A stretch of 64,000 bases of DNA from the NCBI GenBank assembly GCA_963583905.1, contig CAUZXK010000157.1, positions 62,001 through 126,000 of the forward strand, in the 5' to 3' direction. Positions 35,407-45,766 of this stretch are shown piece by piece. Origin of the DNA: Stenurella melanura (taxonomy: Eukaryota > Arthropoda > Insecta > Coleoptera > Cerambycidae). Below the pieces are notes generated by a model that was given only the letters and a program-made list of their open reading frames with translations, was not told the origin of the DNA and did not search any database. Numbering within the stretch: position 1 is the first letter of the stretch; every line of letters starts with the position of its first letter. The position numbers were made by a program, and so were the translations under genes.

Positions 35407-38400
35407 GTTTAAAAATGAATTATTTATTATTTGTTTGCTTATAGTAATGAAACATATATTCTTTATAGGATTTTGCAAACAGTGGAAAGAAAAGCTATCT
35501 ATGGGAACTAAAGGAAAAACTATATATATATAAATATTAATGAAATCTTTGCATTCTTTCGATAACCTGACTTCTGGTTATGCTACCAAGTGAAAATTCT
35601 TATCAGCCACTCTCATTTTAACACTAGCATCCAACCTAGTCCCCTACGACTAAGCAGGCTAAACTAGTATCCACATGATCCCCTACGATATGTAAATTCA
35701 GTTAAAAATGAGAACTAAGGCCTGAAATTAATTTATTTACGTACCTTGTCTTTAAAAAATTTTTTCATTCTAATAAATTACATTTTCATAAAATCTCATT
35801 CAGTTTCTTGGAAATGCTTAGCCTTTGAAACGTTTTTCGTCCTTATTGATGACTCATCAGAAAAGCCCAAAGCCACTCACAACGATGTTCCATGCAAAAC
35901 TAAGACAATATCCATGAACAAGTTTAAAATAATTATAATTTTGACATTGACTGATAAAAAACAACAGATCTACACCTATCTATTATCTAACTAGTATTGG
36001 AGCCTATATACTCTATGCATGTTTAAAAATGAATTATTTATTATTTGTTTGCTTATAGTAATGAAACATATATTCTTTATAGGATTTTGCAAACAGTGGA
36101 AAGAAAAGCTATCTATGGGAACTAAAGGAAAAACTATATATATATAAATATTAATGAAATCTTTGCATTCTTTCGATAACCTGACTTCTGGTTATGCTAC
36201 CAAGTGAAAATTCTTATCAGCCACTCTCATTTTAACACTAGCATCCAACCTAGTCCCCTACGACTAAGCAGGCTAAACTAGTATCCACATGATCCCCTAC
36301 GATATGTAAATTCAGTTAAAAATGAGAACTAAGGCCTGAAATTAATTTATTTACGTACCTTGTCTTTAAAAAATTTTTTCATTCTAATAAATTACATTTT
36401 CATAAAATCTCATTCAGTTTCTTGGAAATGCTTAGCCTTTGAAACGTTTTTCGTCCTTATTGATGACTCATCAGAAAAGCCCAAAGCCACTCACAACGAT
36501 GTTCCATGCAAAACTAAGACAATATCCATGAACAAGTTTAAAATAATTATAATTTTGACATTGACTGATAAAAAACAACAGATCTACACCTATCTATTAT
36601 CTAACTAGTATTGGAGCCTATATACTCTATGCATGTTTAAAAATGAATTATTTATTATTTGTTTGCTTATAGTAATGAAACATATATTCTTTATAGGATT
36701 TTGCAAACAGTGGAAAGAAAAGCTATCTATGGGAACTAAAGGAAAAACTATATATATAAATATTAATGAAATCTTTGCATTCTTTCGATAACCTGACTTC
36801 TGGTTATGCTACCAAGTGAAAATTCTTATCAGCCACTCTCATTTTAACACTAGCATCCAACCTAGTCCCCTACGACTAAGCAGGCTAAACTAGTATCCAC
36901 ATGATCCCCTACGATATGTAAATTCAGTTAAAAATGAGAACTAAGGCCTGAAATTAATTTATTTACGTACCTTGTCTTTAAAAAATTTTTTCATTCTAAT
37001 AAATTACATTTTCATAAAATCTCATTCAGTTTCTTGGAAATGCTTAGCCTTTGAAACGTTTTTCGTCCTTATTGATGACTCATCAGAAAAGCCCAAAGCC
37101 ACTCACAACGATGTTCCATGCAAAACTAAGACAATATCCATGAACAAGTTTAAAATAATTATAATTTTGACATTGACTGATAAAAAACAACAGATCTACA
37201 CCTATCTATTATCTAACTAGTATTGGAGCCTATATACTCTATGCATGTTTAAAAATGAATTATTTATTATTTGTTTGCTTATAGTAATGAAACATATATT
37301 CTTTATAGGATTTTGCAAACAGTGGAAAGAAAAGCTATCTATGGGAACTAAAGGAAAAACTATATATATATAAATATTAATGAAATCTTTGCATTCTTTC
37401 GATAACCTGACTTCTGGTTATGCTACCAAGTGAAAATTCTTATCAGCCACTCTCATTTTAACACTAGCATCCAACCTAGTCCCCTACGACTAAGCAGGCT
37501 AAACTAGTATCCACATGATCCCCTACGATATGTAAATTCAGTTAAAAATGAGAACTAAGGCCTGAAATTAATTTATTTACGTACCTTGTCTTTAAAAAAT
37601 TTTTTCATTCTAATAAATTACATTTTCATAAAATCTCATTCAGTTTCTTGGAAATGCTTAGCCTTTGAAACGTTTTTCGTCCTTATTGATGACTCATCAG
37701 AAAAAGCCCAAAGCCACTCAAGAATTTTCACTTGGTAGCATAACCAGAAGTCAGGTTATCGAAAGAATGCAAAGATTTCATTAATATTTATATATATATA
37801 GTTTTTCCTTTAGTTCCCATAGATAGCTTTTCTTTCCACTGTTTGCAAAATCCTATAAAGAATATATGTTTCATTACTATAAGCAAACAAATAATAAATA
37901 ATTCATTTTTAAACATGCATAGAGTATATAGGCTCCAATACTAGTTAGATAATAGATAGGTGTAGATCTGTTGTTTTTTATCAGTCAATGTCAAAATTAT
38001 AATTATTTTAAACTTGTTCATGGATATTGTCTTAGTTTTGCATGGAACATCGTTGTGAGTGGCTTTGGGCTTTTCTGATGAGTCATCAATAAGGACGAAA
38101 AACGTTTCAAAGGCTAAGCATTTCCAAGAAACTGAATGAGATTTTATGAAAATGTAATTTATTAGAATGAAAAAATTTTTTAAAGAAAGGTACGTAAATA
38201 AATTAATTTCAGGCCTTAGTTCTCATTTTTAACTGAATTTACATATCGTAGGGGATCATGTGGATACTAGTTTAGCCTGCTTAGTCGTAGGGGACTAGGT
38301 TGGATGCTAGTGTTAAAATGAGAGTGGCTGATAAGAATTTTCACTTGGTAGCATAACCAGAAGTCAGGTTATCGAAAGAATGCAAAGATTTCATTAATAT

Positions 38401-38488
38401 TTATATATATATAGTTTTTCCTTTAGTTCCCATAGATAGCTTTTCTTTCCACTGTTTGCAAAATCCTATAAAGAATATATGTTTCATT
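35407..38488. repeat. 614-bp tandem repeat array with an inverted second half
   Basis: Units start near 35405, 36019, 36633 and 37245 (periods 614, 614 and 612). The fourth unit is cut off near 37718, and the sequence then continues in the opposite orientation to 38488 (about 1.25 units). Copies look nearly identical; the visible differences are in a TA run and a few single bases. Each unit contains an 82-codon frame without a recognised domain (35746-35994, 36360-36608, 36972-37220), repeated only because the DNA is repeated. Each unit also holds short palindromes such as AACCTGACTTCTGGTT. The structure resembles foldback elements with tandemly repeated arms; an assembly artefact is the main alternative. 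Confidence 0.85.
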
Positions 38489-38500
38489 GTTATGTTGTAT

Positions 38501-39436
38501 ATTTTCATAACTTAAATAAGCATGCGTATACAAAGTATAAATCATAGCAGCTTTTAAACTGTTTATTATGTAGAGGAGTAACGTAATTCACTTTCTGCCT
38601 TTAATTAGTATGTACCTACTAATTTGGATCTGTCGCTTGTAACAATAAATAGACAGAGAAAGTTAATTAAAATGAATACCCTTGTTCAATGGACCAGTTA
38701 AAAATGTAAATTACTTTGGCGATAAAATACAACTGTGATTAATCATTTGAAAAGTTTTTAAATACATGAAAAATGCAATTGGAAATACTCCGGTTTACCC
38801 AGAATCATTTCGCGGCGGTTGTCTAATCGCAGCTTCATCAATCAACATCTAGTGTTAAATGAGCAAACGTTGGAAGCAATTATTTTTATTATAAGCTTTC
38901 ATTCAACTTCATATGTTTGTCAGTCAGTATGACAGTTTAAAATGATGTTATTTTTTGATTCAACAATGTTTTTGATTCAACAATGTTTAACTTATGTTCA
39001 TGTGTACGCACTGGGTACACATATAGCACTACTGCTCCATTCAAATCTGGTAATATTTATTTCCTGCGTTTTAGTACATTTCCGTAAAACCTTGTCTTTA
39101 TAAAGGTTTTTTGAAATCTTTTATTTAACTTGCAATTTTAGTGTGTTAATTTGCTTAGGTCAAATCTTGCAAGCTGAATTAGAACCACTTCCTCTTATCC
39201 TACAGAATTGAAATTTTACACGTCGATTCAGTTTCGATGACAATGCATTTTTATGATAGGCATGACCTGATTCTACACCCAGGATATACAGTGCGCCAAA
39301 AATTATTGCATGTGCGATAACCATTTCAGGTGCACTTAGAATGGCTTCAAGTTAAATAATATACAGCGTAGGGCAAAAAATATGAAAACCGTTCAAGAAT
39401 AAAACGCGCTTACATCGAAGAAAATTATATAAAAGA
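38501..39436. other. No gene seen
   Basis: AT-rich. Two short phrases near 39285-39320 and 39360-39385 (ATACAG followed by G/C-rich letters, then CAAAAA) look like element ends, but I could not pair them. Confidence 0.45.
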
Positions 39437-39474
39437 AACATTTTTAAGAAAAAGCTTTTATTTAAACAAAACTG

Positions 39475-40886
39475 TGTGACGTTTCGTTCACTCGTCGGTT
39501 GAGTGAAGGGGCGTCACTTTGGCACTCGAGCTCGGTGCGGTTACGGTAAGCTCGGGCGCCACCTTTACAGTTTTTCTCGTGGTGTAAAGGACCCACGCTA
39601 GCCTCTTGACACAGCCTGTTACAGTAGGGCTGGGATAGCGTCAGAGGAGATACGGTACGTCCAGGGGTCTAGGGGTAGTAGACTTCACACACACCAAAAT
39701 AAAAGGCACAGTTCAGATCCTATATATAGATATTTATTACTCCTAATATATAATTATACCTAACCTATAACTACTACGGTTAACGGTGACGGTGGCGAAG
39801 CAAGAGGGCGGTTATAAGCAGGATACGAGCTTAGAGAAACGGAACGGTAAGTCGGAGTAACTACTATCGGTATAAAAGCGGACAGAGCAGATGCCAGGCG
39901 GAGGAAAGCAAAAGCACAATAAACAATAATAAACAAATACTCGGGCAACTTGGCTAAGGCGCAGAGCCTAAGGTTAGTACGCACTTCCGGTCACGGTTCC
40001 TTGTTGGTGTAATCACCCCAAAGGAGAGATTAAACCAACGAGGTTCACGGGCGCTACTTTGCGCTGGTGGATGTCCTTGTAGCTTTCCAGTCGACGCACC
40101 TAGACCAGAAAGCCCCAAGCTTCCCAAGTGCTCGCTTGTCCTCCAGACGACGCAACTAGGCCAGAGGGCAAACACGAGACCTGTTACCAGCGGAAAGTTT
40201 CCCAGCCACACACTCTCCCAACTTGCACACTGGCTTGCTCCGGTAGGCGGTATTTGGTCGGGGATGATATCTCGGTGTGCTAGAAGGCTTTGTGACTTTC
40301 CAGTCGACGCACCTAGACCAGAAAGCCCCAAGCTTCCCAAGTGCTCGCTTGTCCTCCAGACGACGCAACTAGGCCAGAGGGCAAACGCGAGACTTGTTGC
40401 CAACCACTGTATCTTCCCAGACACACGGCGGAGCAAACCGGGAGTAGTACACGGATGGCACTTAGTCCCAGCCAAGCTGCTTATTTACGGTCGGTTTTAC
40501 TTACTCTCTCTCTCCTATGAGACGGCGGTTTCCAATCAGCCTGGTAACGGTCCAAATGAATGGACCCAGGCTAATAATTAATTATTTGGCTGGCTGGGCC
40601 AAGCATTCGTTAACGGTGAAGCCAATAGTGTCAGTGATGGAGACAGTGCTCCATCTAGCGGCGTGTATGTCTACTTGCTAAATGAAAGTATATTACTTAT
40701 TTATGCTCTGTGTGGACAGTATAAAATATTAATATTTAAAATACAAAAATAGACGGTGGGTTTGGGTGTAATTTCCACACTAGAAATTACGCCCAATACC
40801 TGTATTAGAAAATACCTATATCCTAAATAGAGAAATAGACGGCGGTGTCGGGTGCAATTTCTACAATATAAAAATGCTTCATTACA
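39475..40886 (-). repeat. 3' LTR (1,412 bp)
   Basis: Same length as its partner at 46898-48309, with every small frame repeated at a constant offset of 7,423. It contains an internal duplication: about 88 bp at 40086-40173 recurs at 40299-40386. A TTCACTC...GAGTGAA hairpin lies at its outer edge (about 39487-39507). The frames of 173 and 105 codons inside it have no recognised domain. Confidence 0.95.
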
Positions 40887-40902
40887 TCCCCCTCTTACTT
40901 CG
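40887..40902 (-). promoter_or_regulatory. Polypurine tract
   Basis: The coding strand reads CGAAGTAAGAGGGGGA immediately before the 3' LTR, the expected place and composition for plus-strand priming. Confidence 0.75.
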
Positions 40903-41125
40903 CTAAAAAAAAATAATAAAAATGAAATGATTATTATATTTTTTCGTGTCTTCCTTGGTTGCTAAAAAGAAAGAAACTGAAAACAAGGAGCTAATAAAAC
41001 AAAACAAGAAAATCATTCCTTAGAAAAAAATAACGGTCCCTATCGGAATTAAGGCGCTTACCCCACAGCGGTTACTTAAACTTTATTTGGGGGTAAGTAC
41101 GTCTTTTACAATCCTAAAAACTAAG

Positions 41126-41611
41126 CTAAAAAAAAAGAAACAATTCAATAACTAATGTTGAACTAGTACAAAAAAAAATTGAATCCGGTAGGTCCTCTTC
41201 TTTCCTAGGTATACCTCTTTTCTGAAAATAAACCAGGTACACTAAAAAGAAAAGCAAAATCATAAGTACGGATGGTGCATCCCGGTGAACAGCGGTGGGC
41301 CTCTTTTGAACCCCTTTAGAGTAACAGGTCACATTGTATCCCCCAGGACATGGTGTCGATTTGACGGGCTGGGGGGAACATGTAACACTACACCCCCTGG
41401 GTTTTAGGGGCAACGGTCCGTGGACGAGGTGAAGAGGTCGTCCTCGTCGGTCGGGTTGGTGTGGAAGCCGGACGGTTAAATGTACGTAGCACGGGTTGTC
41501 TGCCCTGGGATGGGCGGCGGCGGATACGGGGCGGACTGGTGGTACCAGTGTTCCTCGAGGTGGTTCCCCGGATTCTCTCCTCGGTGCTGTCGTTAGGCGG
41601 GATGGCGGCAT
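41126..41611 (-). CDS. Small frame overlapping the end of pol
   Basis: 161 codons, starting inside the last part of pol in another frame and running on to 41126, just short of the 3' LTR. The first two thirds are Pro/Arg-rich with several Cys. Near residues 115-135 is a hydrophobic run (SVLMILLFFLVYLVYF) that could span a membrane. The position after pol is where an env or accessory frame would sit, but it lacks a signal peptide and known motifs. It may simply be an overlapping open frame. Confidence 0.3.
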   Translation of the reverse strand: MPPSRLTTAPRRESGEPPRGTLVPPVRPVSAAAHPRADNPCYVHLTVRLPHQPDRRGRPLHLVHGPLPLKPRGCSVTCSPQPVKSTPCPGGYNVTCYSKGVQKRPTAVHRDAPSVLMILLFFLVYLVYFQKRGIPRKEEDLPDSIFFCTSSTLVIELFLFF

Positions 41612-44600
41612 CTCTCCTTTGTAAACGGACTTTTCGACGGCGGAGATTATAATACCGGCCTTGTGTGGCGCGGGCTTGTGCTAACTTGTTACGGACCAGC
41701 TCAAACACTTCTTGTACTTTTTCCAGGCGGTCGGTATGGGTTGGCGGTATATCGTTCTCCTCGGACGGTTCGGCGGTATTCCCAGTCTCGGTTTGAAAAA
41801 CTGTTTTCGGCAAGGACATCTCACGGCCAAAGTTCAAAAACGCTGGCGAGAATCCTGTCGACTCGTGTCTCGAGCTGTTGATAGCCAGTTGGAGATCGTT
41901 CAATTGCTGATCCCAATTTCGGTGGTCCAGCTCACAGTACTGGGCTATCATGGTTTTGATGGTACGGTTGGCTCGTTCGACTGGGTTTGCTTGTGGGGTG
42001 TACGGTGGTGTCAGACGGTGCTGGATTCCAAACTCTTCCAGTAAGGATCGGAATACTCGACTGTCATATTGGCTACCATTGTCGGTAATGACAGTACGGG
42101 GGCAGCCAAAGCGGGTAATGACTTCATCGTAGAGTGCCTGACTGACGGTACGGGCAGTAGCACTTCGTAGGGGGCGGCACTGAATCCATTTCGTAAAGCG
42201 ATCTTGAAAAACTACGAGGTAGTTATTCCCTTTACTAGATCGGGGCAGCGGTCCTACTAGGTCGGTGCTGCCGGTTTCCCACGGTTGTTGACTGACGGAC
42301 GGTTGCATGGTTCCTGGTGTCTGCTGCTGGGAGACTTTGTATCGCTGACATTGCATGCAGCTACGTACATATCTGGCGATGTCACGGAACATCCCTGGCC
42401 AATAGTACTTCTGAGCTATTCGGGCAATGGTTTTAGCGATCCCCATGTGTCCGGCGGACGGAGCATCATGGTTCTCCTGTAGAACGGTGCGGCGGAGCGT
42501 TGTAGGAACACATAGTTTCCACGGATCAGACAAATCTGGTTCACGTAGATCACTGGAATCCCAGAAGTGACGGTACAGCCGGTTATTACGTACACAGTAA
42601 TCCGGAAATGCTTCTGGGTTCCGTTCGACTTCAGTTTTCTTCCGTTGGTAGAATGAACAGTTTGGTGCCTCATCCAGGGCACATAGTTCGTTGGTTTCAG
42701 TTTCAGGAAGAGGTCGGTCTAGCGGTTGGCGGGACAGTGCGTCGGCTACCCGGTTTAGGGCTCCCTTACGGTACTTAATTTCGAAGTCGTATTGCTGTAG
42801 GAATACGCTCCATCTAGCTAAACGGCCGGTCGGACTCTTGATAGAGTGTAACCATCGCAGAGATTGGTGATCGGTCAGTACGGTGAAGCGGTATCCTTCC
42901 AGATACGGCCTCATTTTCTCTATTCCCCATACAATGGCCAAGCATTCTCGTTCTGTTACGGAGTAGTTTTTCTCGGCTGAGGACAGTGTGCGGCTGGCGT
43001 AAGCTATTACCCTGTCATGACCCTCAATTTCCTGGGTCAGAGCTACGCCAAGGCCTTGGTCGGATGCATAGGTCTGGAGAGTAAACGGTTTCTCGAAGTC
43101 AGGACATGTCAGTACGGGGGCTTCGGTGAGACAAGTCTTTAATCTCTTGAAAGCCTGTTCTTGTTCGTCGGTCCACTTGAAACGGTGGCTTTTCTTTAAT
43201 AATCTGGTCAGCGGAGTCACAATTTCGGAGAAGGTTGGTACAAAGCGTCGGTACCAGGAGGCAACACCAAGGAATCGGCGGACGTCTCGGACGTTCCGGG
43301 GAGTGGGGAATTTCTCAATTGCCTCCACTTTGTCCGGGTCGGTCTGTATTCCTTCTGAGGTTACTACATGACCTAAGTACTTTAGTGACTTCCTACAGAA
43401 CTGGCACTTTTCGGGGTTAAGTTGCAAGTTTGCAATCCTTAACCGTCGGAAAACTTCTCGTAGATTCTGCAGATGGCCCTCGAAAGTTTCACCTAGAACA
43501 ATAATATCGTCGAGGTAGGCGAATGCATAAGGTTCCATGTCGGGCCCGATTATGCGGTCCAGTAGGCGTTGGAAGGTGGCAGGAGCGGAGTGGAGTCCGA
43601 ACGGCATCACCCGGAAGTGAAACAGACCCCTTCCCGGTACGGTAAATGCGGTTATCGGCTTGCTTTCTTCAGACAGCGGTATCTGCCAGTATCCTTGTTT
43701 CAGATCGATACTTGAGATGTACCGAGCTTTACGGAGTTTGTCTAGGATGGCGTTGATGTACGGTAACGGATAAGCATCCTTCTCGGTGACTTCATTCACC
43801 TTCCGGAAATCTATGCAAAACCTGGGTTTCCCATCCTTTTTACGGACGATAACTACCGGTGAACTCCACGGACTATTAGACGGTTCTATAATGCCGTTGG
43901 CCAGCATTTCGTCTACTTCCTTGTTGATGACTCCCTGCATCCTTGGGTTCTGCGGACGGTATCGTTGCTTAATCGGCTCCGGTTGTGAGAGCCGGATATG
44001 GTGTTGAGTTAATTTCGTGGTTCCAGATATGTCCTGAAAACTGGGCAGCTCGGTATCTAAGAACTCTTGAAGTTTTGTCTCCTCCCTTTGTGATAGAGCG
44101 AGGGTTATCCCTCCCAACGGACTGTTCGAAAGTGAAGATGAAACGGGGCGGTTATTCAGGTAAACGGTTGTCGTAGGTAGGTGGATCGTAAAGTTCTGTG
44201 TACGTAGGATATCCATTCCTAGTACAATGTCTGATGACAAATTCGGAAAATAGGACAATCGTTCACAAAATGGAGTTTCGGCTATTACAAACTCTAAGTC
44301 GTAGGACTCGTCGATTGTTACCAATTTTCCCTCGGCTAGCTGGGCAGACGGGGCGGTTATGCGGACGGACGGTATTTTTAGTTGGTGGCACAAGTCTTTC
44401 ACACGGTTTCCTACGTAGGATCGGACGAGCCCAGTGTCGAATAATGCGGAAAAGATGTGGCCATACATAGTCACCTGGATGTGCGGTCGGTCATCTTTGG
44501 GGACGGTTTCTGGCGAGGTGGCAGTATTACGGAGCTGCACCGGCCTCGGAACGGTACAACTCCTGACTAGTTTCCCGACCTGGGACATGAGCAATCTCTT

Positions 44601-44693
44601 GTCATGGTGCCAGGTCGTCCACAACGGGAACAAAATAACTTCGGTGGGAAACGGCATTGGCTGCGGAAATGTCCGGTTTTTCCACATCTCCAA
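41388..44693 (-). CDS. pol: pol polyprotein of the gypsy element
   Basis: Open for 1,101 codons. The first Met is probably not a true start, because translation should enter from gag. Domains in order: protease (FDTG, Asp86); reverse transcriptase (SSIDLKQGYWQ, Asp330; YLDD 393-396); RNase H (about 535-655; TERECLAIVW, LTDHQSL and ADALSR present); integrase with His742, His749, Cys779 and Cys782, and a D-D-E triad at Asp811, Asp871 and Glu906 (34 residues between the last two). The RNase H block that usually reads TDAS reads TYAS (Tyr541), so a catalytic Asp is missing. After residue about 1020 the usual integrase C-terminal module is not recognisable and gives way to an Arg/Thr/Pro-rich tail. 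No stops or frameshifts interrupt the frame. Confidence 0.93.
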   Translation of the reverse strand: MEMWKNRTFPQPMPFPTEVILFPLWTTWHHDKRLLMSQVGKLVRSCTVPRPVQLRNTATSPETVPKDDRPHIQVTMYGHIFSALFDTGLVRSYVGNRVKDLCHQLKIPSVRITAPSAQLAEGKLVTIDESYDLEFVIAETPFCERLSYFPNLSSDIVLGMDILRTQNFTIHLPTTTVYLNNRPVSSSLSNSPLGGITLALSQREETKLQEFLDTELPSFQDISGTTKLTQHHIRLSQPEPIKQRYRPQNPRMQGVINKEVDEMLANGIIEPSNSPWSSPVVIVRKKDGKPRFCIDFRKVNEVTEKDAYPLPYINAILDKLRKARYISSIDLKQGYWQIPLSEESKPITAFTVPGRGLFHFRVMPFGLHSAPATFQRLLDRIIGPDMEPYAFAYLDDIIVLGETFEGHLQNLREVFRRLRIANLQLNPEKCQFCRKSLKYLGHVVTSEGIQTDPDKVEAIEKFPTPRNVRDVRRFLGVASWYRRFVPTFSEIVTPLTRLLKKSHRFKWTDEQEQAFKRLKTCLTEAPVLTCPDFEKPFTLQTYASDQGLGVALTQEIEGHDRVIAYASRTLSSAEKNYSVTERECLAIVWGIEKMRPYLEGYRFTVLTDHQSLRWLHSIKSPTGRLARWSVFLQQYDFEIKYRKGALNRVADALSRQPLDRPLPETETNELCALDEAPNCSFYQRKKTEVERNPEAFPDYCVRNNRLYRHFWDSSDLREPDLSDPWKLCVPTTLRRTVLQENHDAPSAGHMGIAKTIARIAQKYYWPGMFRDIARYVRSCMQCQRYKVSQQQTPGTMQPSVSQQPWETGSTDLVGPLPRSSKGNNYLVVFQDRFTKWIQCRPLRSATARTVSQALYDEVITRFGCPRTVITDNGSQYDSRVFRSLLEEFGIQHRLTPPYTPQANPVERANRTIKTMIAQYCELDHRNWDQQLNDLQLAINSSRHESTGFSPAFLNFGREMSLPKTVFQTETGNTAEPSEENDIPPTHTDRLEKVQEVFELVRNKLAQARATQGRYYNLRRRKVRLQRRDAAIPPNDSTEERIRGTTSRNTGTTSPPRIRRRPSQGRQPVLRTFNRPASTPTRPTRTTSSPRPRTVAPKTQGV

Positions 44694-45766
44694 CAGATAG
44701 TGCCTCCGTTTATGGGAGCGGTGCCAGCGGAGGTTGATGGTCTGTCTACGTGGTTTGTCTCTCGGTTCACCGGTGGAGCTGGGTCCATCGACCTTCGTGA
44801 ATTCTGGTGACTATTTCCGGTCATATGGTGATCCAATCGCGGTGGTGGTACCTGTGGATTTTCCGGTTTTGGTGGTGGCAGTTTAGGATGTGCTGCTGGT
44901 GGTGTTACGGTCAAGCGTGGCGGGGCCTTATTAGGATGGTAAACTTGTTGTACTTCCTGACGCAGTGCCTCAAATTCTTTGACTGCGGCGATCAAAGCGG
45001 CTACATTGGTTAGTCCGGATCTCGGAATGTACTGCCTATAATCGGGAAGTAAGTTTCGGTAAAGCCACCGGAGTTCCTGCTGCGGAGTAAGATCTCCATG
45101 TCGGCGGATGAGGGTTTGAAGGTCGGTCAGGTATGTACCTGCAGGTTCATCTGGTCGCTGTAGGCGGCGGCTGATTTGCGCTTCTATCTCCTCCTGATAG
45201 TTCACAGGGAAGTAAAAGATGCGGAATTCGGTGGTAAAATCCTCCCAGGTTCTCCAGTGCGAGCGGTTGTTTCGGTACCAAAGTAAGGCGGGTCCCTGTA
45301 ATAATTCTGCTAGTACAGGTAACAGTTGTGCCGGATGAATTTCAGTATATGAGCACACTTCCTCTATTCTTTCCAGAAAGGCAGCGGGGTCTCCCTTCCC
45401 GTTGAACTGGATACCCCATTTACGGATGTTCAGCGGTTCTAATGTCCTGTTCACTGTTTGAGCGGATGAAGACGGTACAGTAGTCGGTATGGTTAGAGTT
45501 AGTGGCGGTGGTGCTGGTAGCGGAAAGACCGGTCTGGTGACTTGTGGTAATGGCGAGGTACAGCCGTCTTTGATGAATTTTACTAGGCGGCGCTTCTTGT
45601 CATCCACAGTGCCTGAAAGATCTAGCCGGAATTTCCCTAATTCGACGTCCAGCTGTTCTTTTCTCAGCCTATATATCCAGCTGAGGCGGTTCTCTATTCC
45701 TTCGGTGGTTGCGGTATCCTCGGTCGGTTCTATGTTCACGTCTTTTTGATCTTCTTCGGTTGACAT
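44567..45766 (-). CDS. gag: gag polyprotein of the gypsy element
   Basis: 399 codons from ATG (MSTEEDQKD-) to a stop at 44567. Gag forms the cytoplasmic particle that packages element RNA. The N-terminal third is acidic, then proline-rich. Residues about 130-260 resemble a retrotransposon capsid domain (WEDFTTEFRIFYFP; RRLQRPDEPAGTYL). The C-terminus has two zinc knuckles. The first (358-371) is a full C-C-H-C (CWRCGKTGHFRSQC). The second (379-392) has C-C-C but Thr where His is expected (CSRCGRPGTMTRDC). The last 127 nt overlap pol, which lies in the -1 frame, so pol is probably made by ribosomal frameshifting. Confidence 0.92.
   Translation of the reverse strand: MSTEEDQKDVNIEPTEDTATTEGIENRLSWIYRLRKEQLDVELGKFRLDLSGTVDDKKRRLVKFIKDGCTSPLPQVTRPVFPLPAPPPLTLTIPTTVPSSSAQTVNRTLEPLNIRKWGIQFNGKGDPAAFLERIEEVCSYTEIHPAQLLPVLAELLQGPALLWYRNNRSHWRTWEDFTTEFRIFYFPVNYQEEIEAQISRRLQRPDEPAGTYLTDLQTLIRRHGDLTPQQELRWLYRNLLPDYRQYIPRSGLTNVAALIAAVKEFEALRQEVQQVYHPNKAPPRLTVTPPAAHPKLPPPKPENPQVPPPRLDHHMTGNSHQNSRRSMDPAPPVNRETNHVDRPSTSAGTAPINGGTICWRCGKTGHFRSQCRFPPKLFCSRCGRPGTMTRDCSCPRSGN

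Noticed and set aside
35746..37220. Three identical 82-codon frames
   Set aside because: They repeat only because the 614-bp DNA unit repeats. There is no domain and no evidence of translation.
39478..39510. Hammerhead-like CGAAACGTC at the LTR edge
   Set aside because: The core has a changed conserved base and the stem would have only about two pairs. A simple terminal hairpin explains the sequence better.
39760..40581. Frames of 74, 173, 70 and 105 codons in the LTR
   Set aside because: They lie in LTR sequence and repeat in both LTRs. Part of the protein repetition is just the 88-bp DNA duplication.
41461..45749. Many plus-strand frames of 60-110 codons opposite gag and pol
   Set aside because: They are shadows of the real minus-strand genes in GC-rich sequence.
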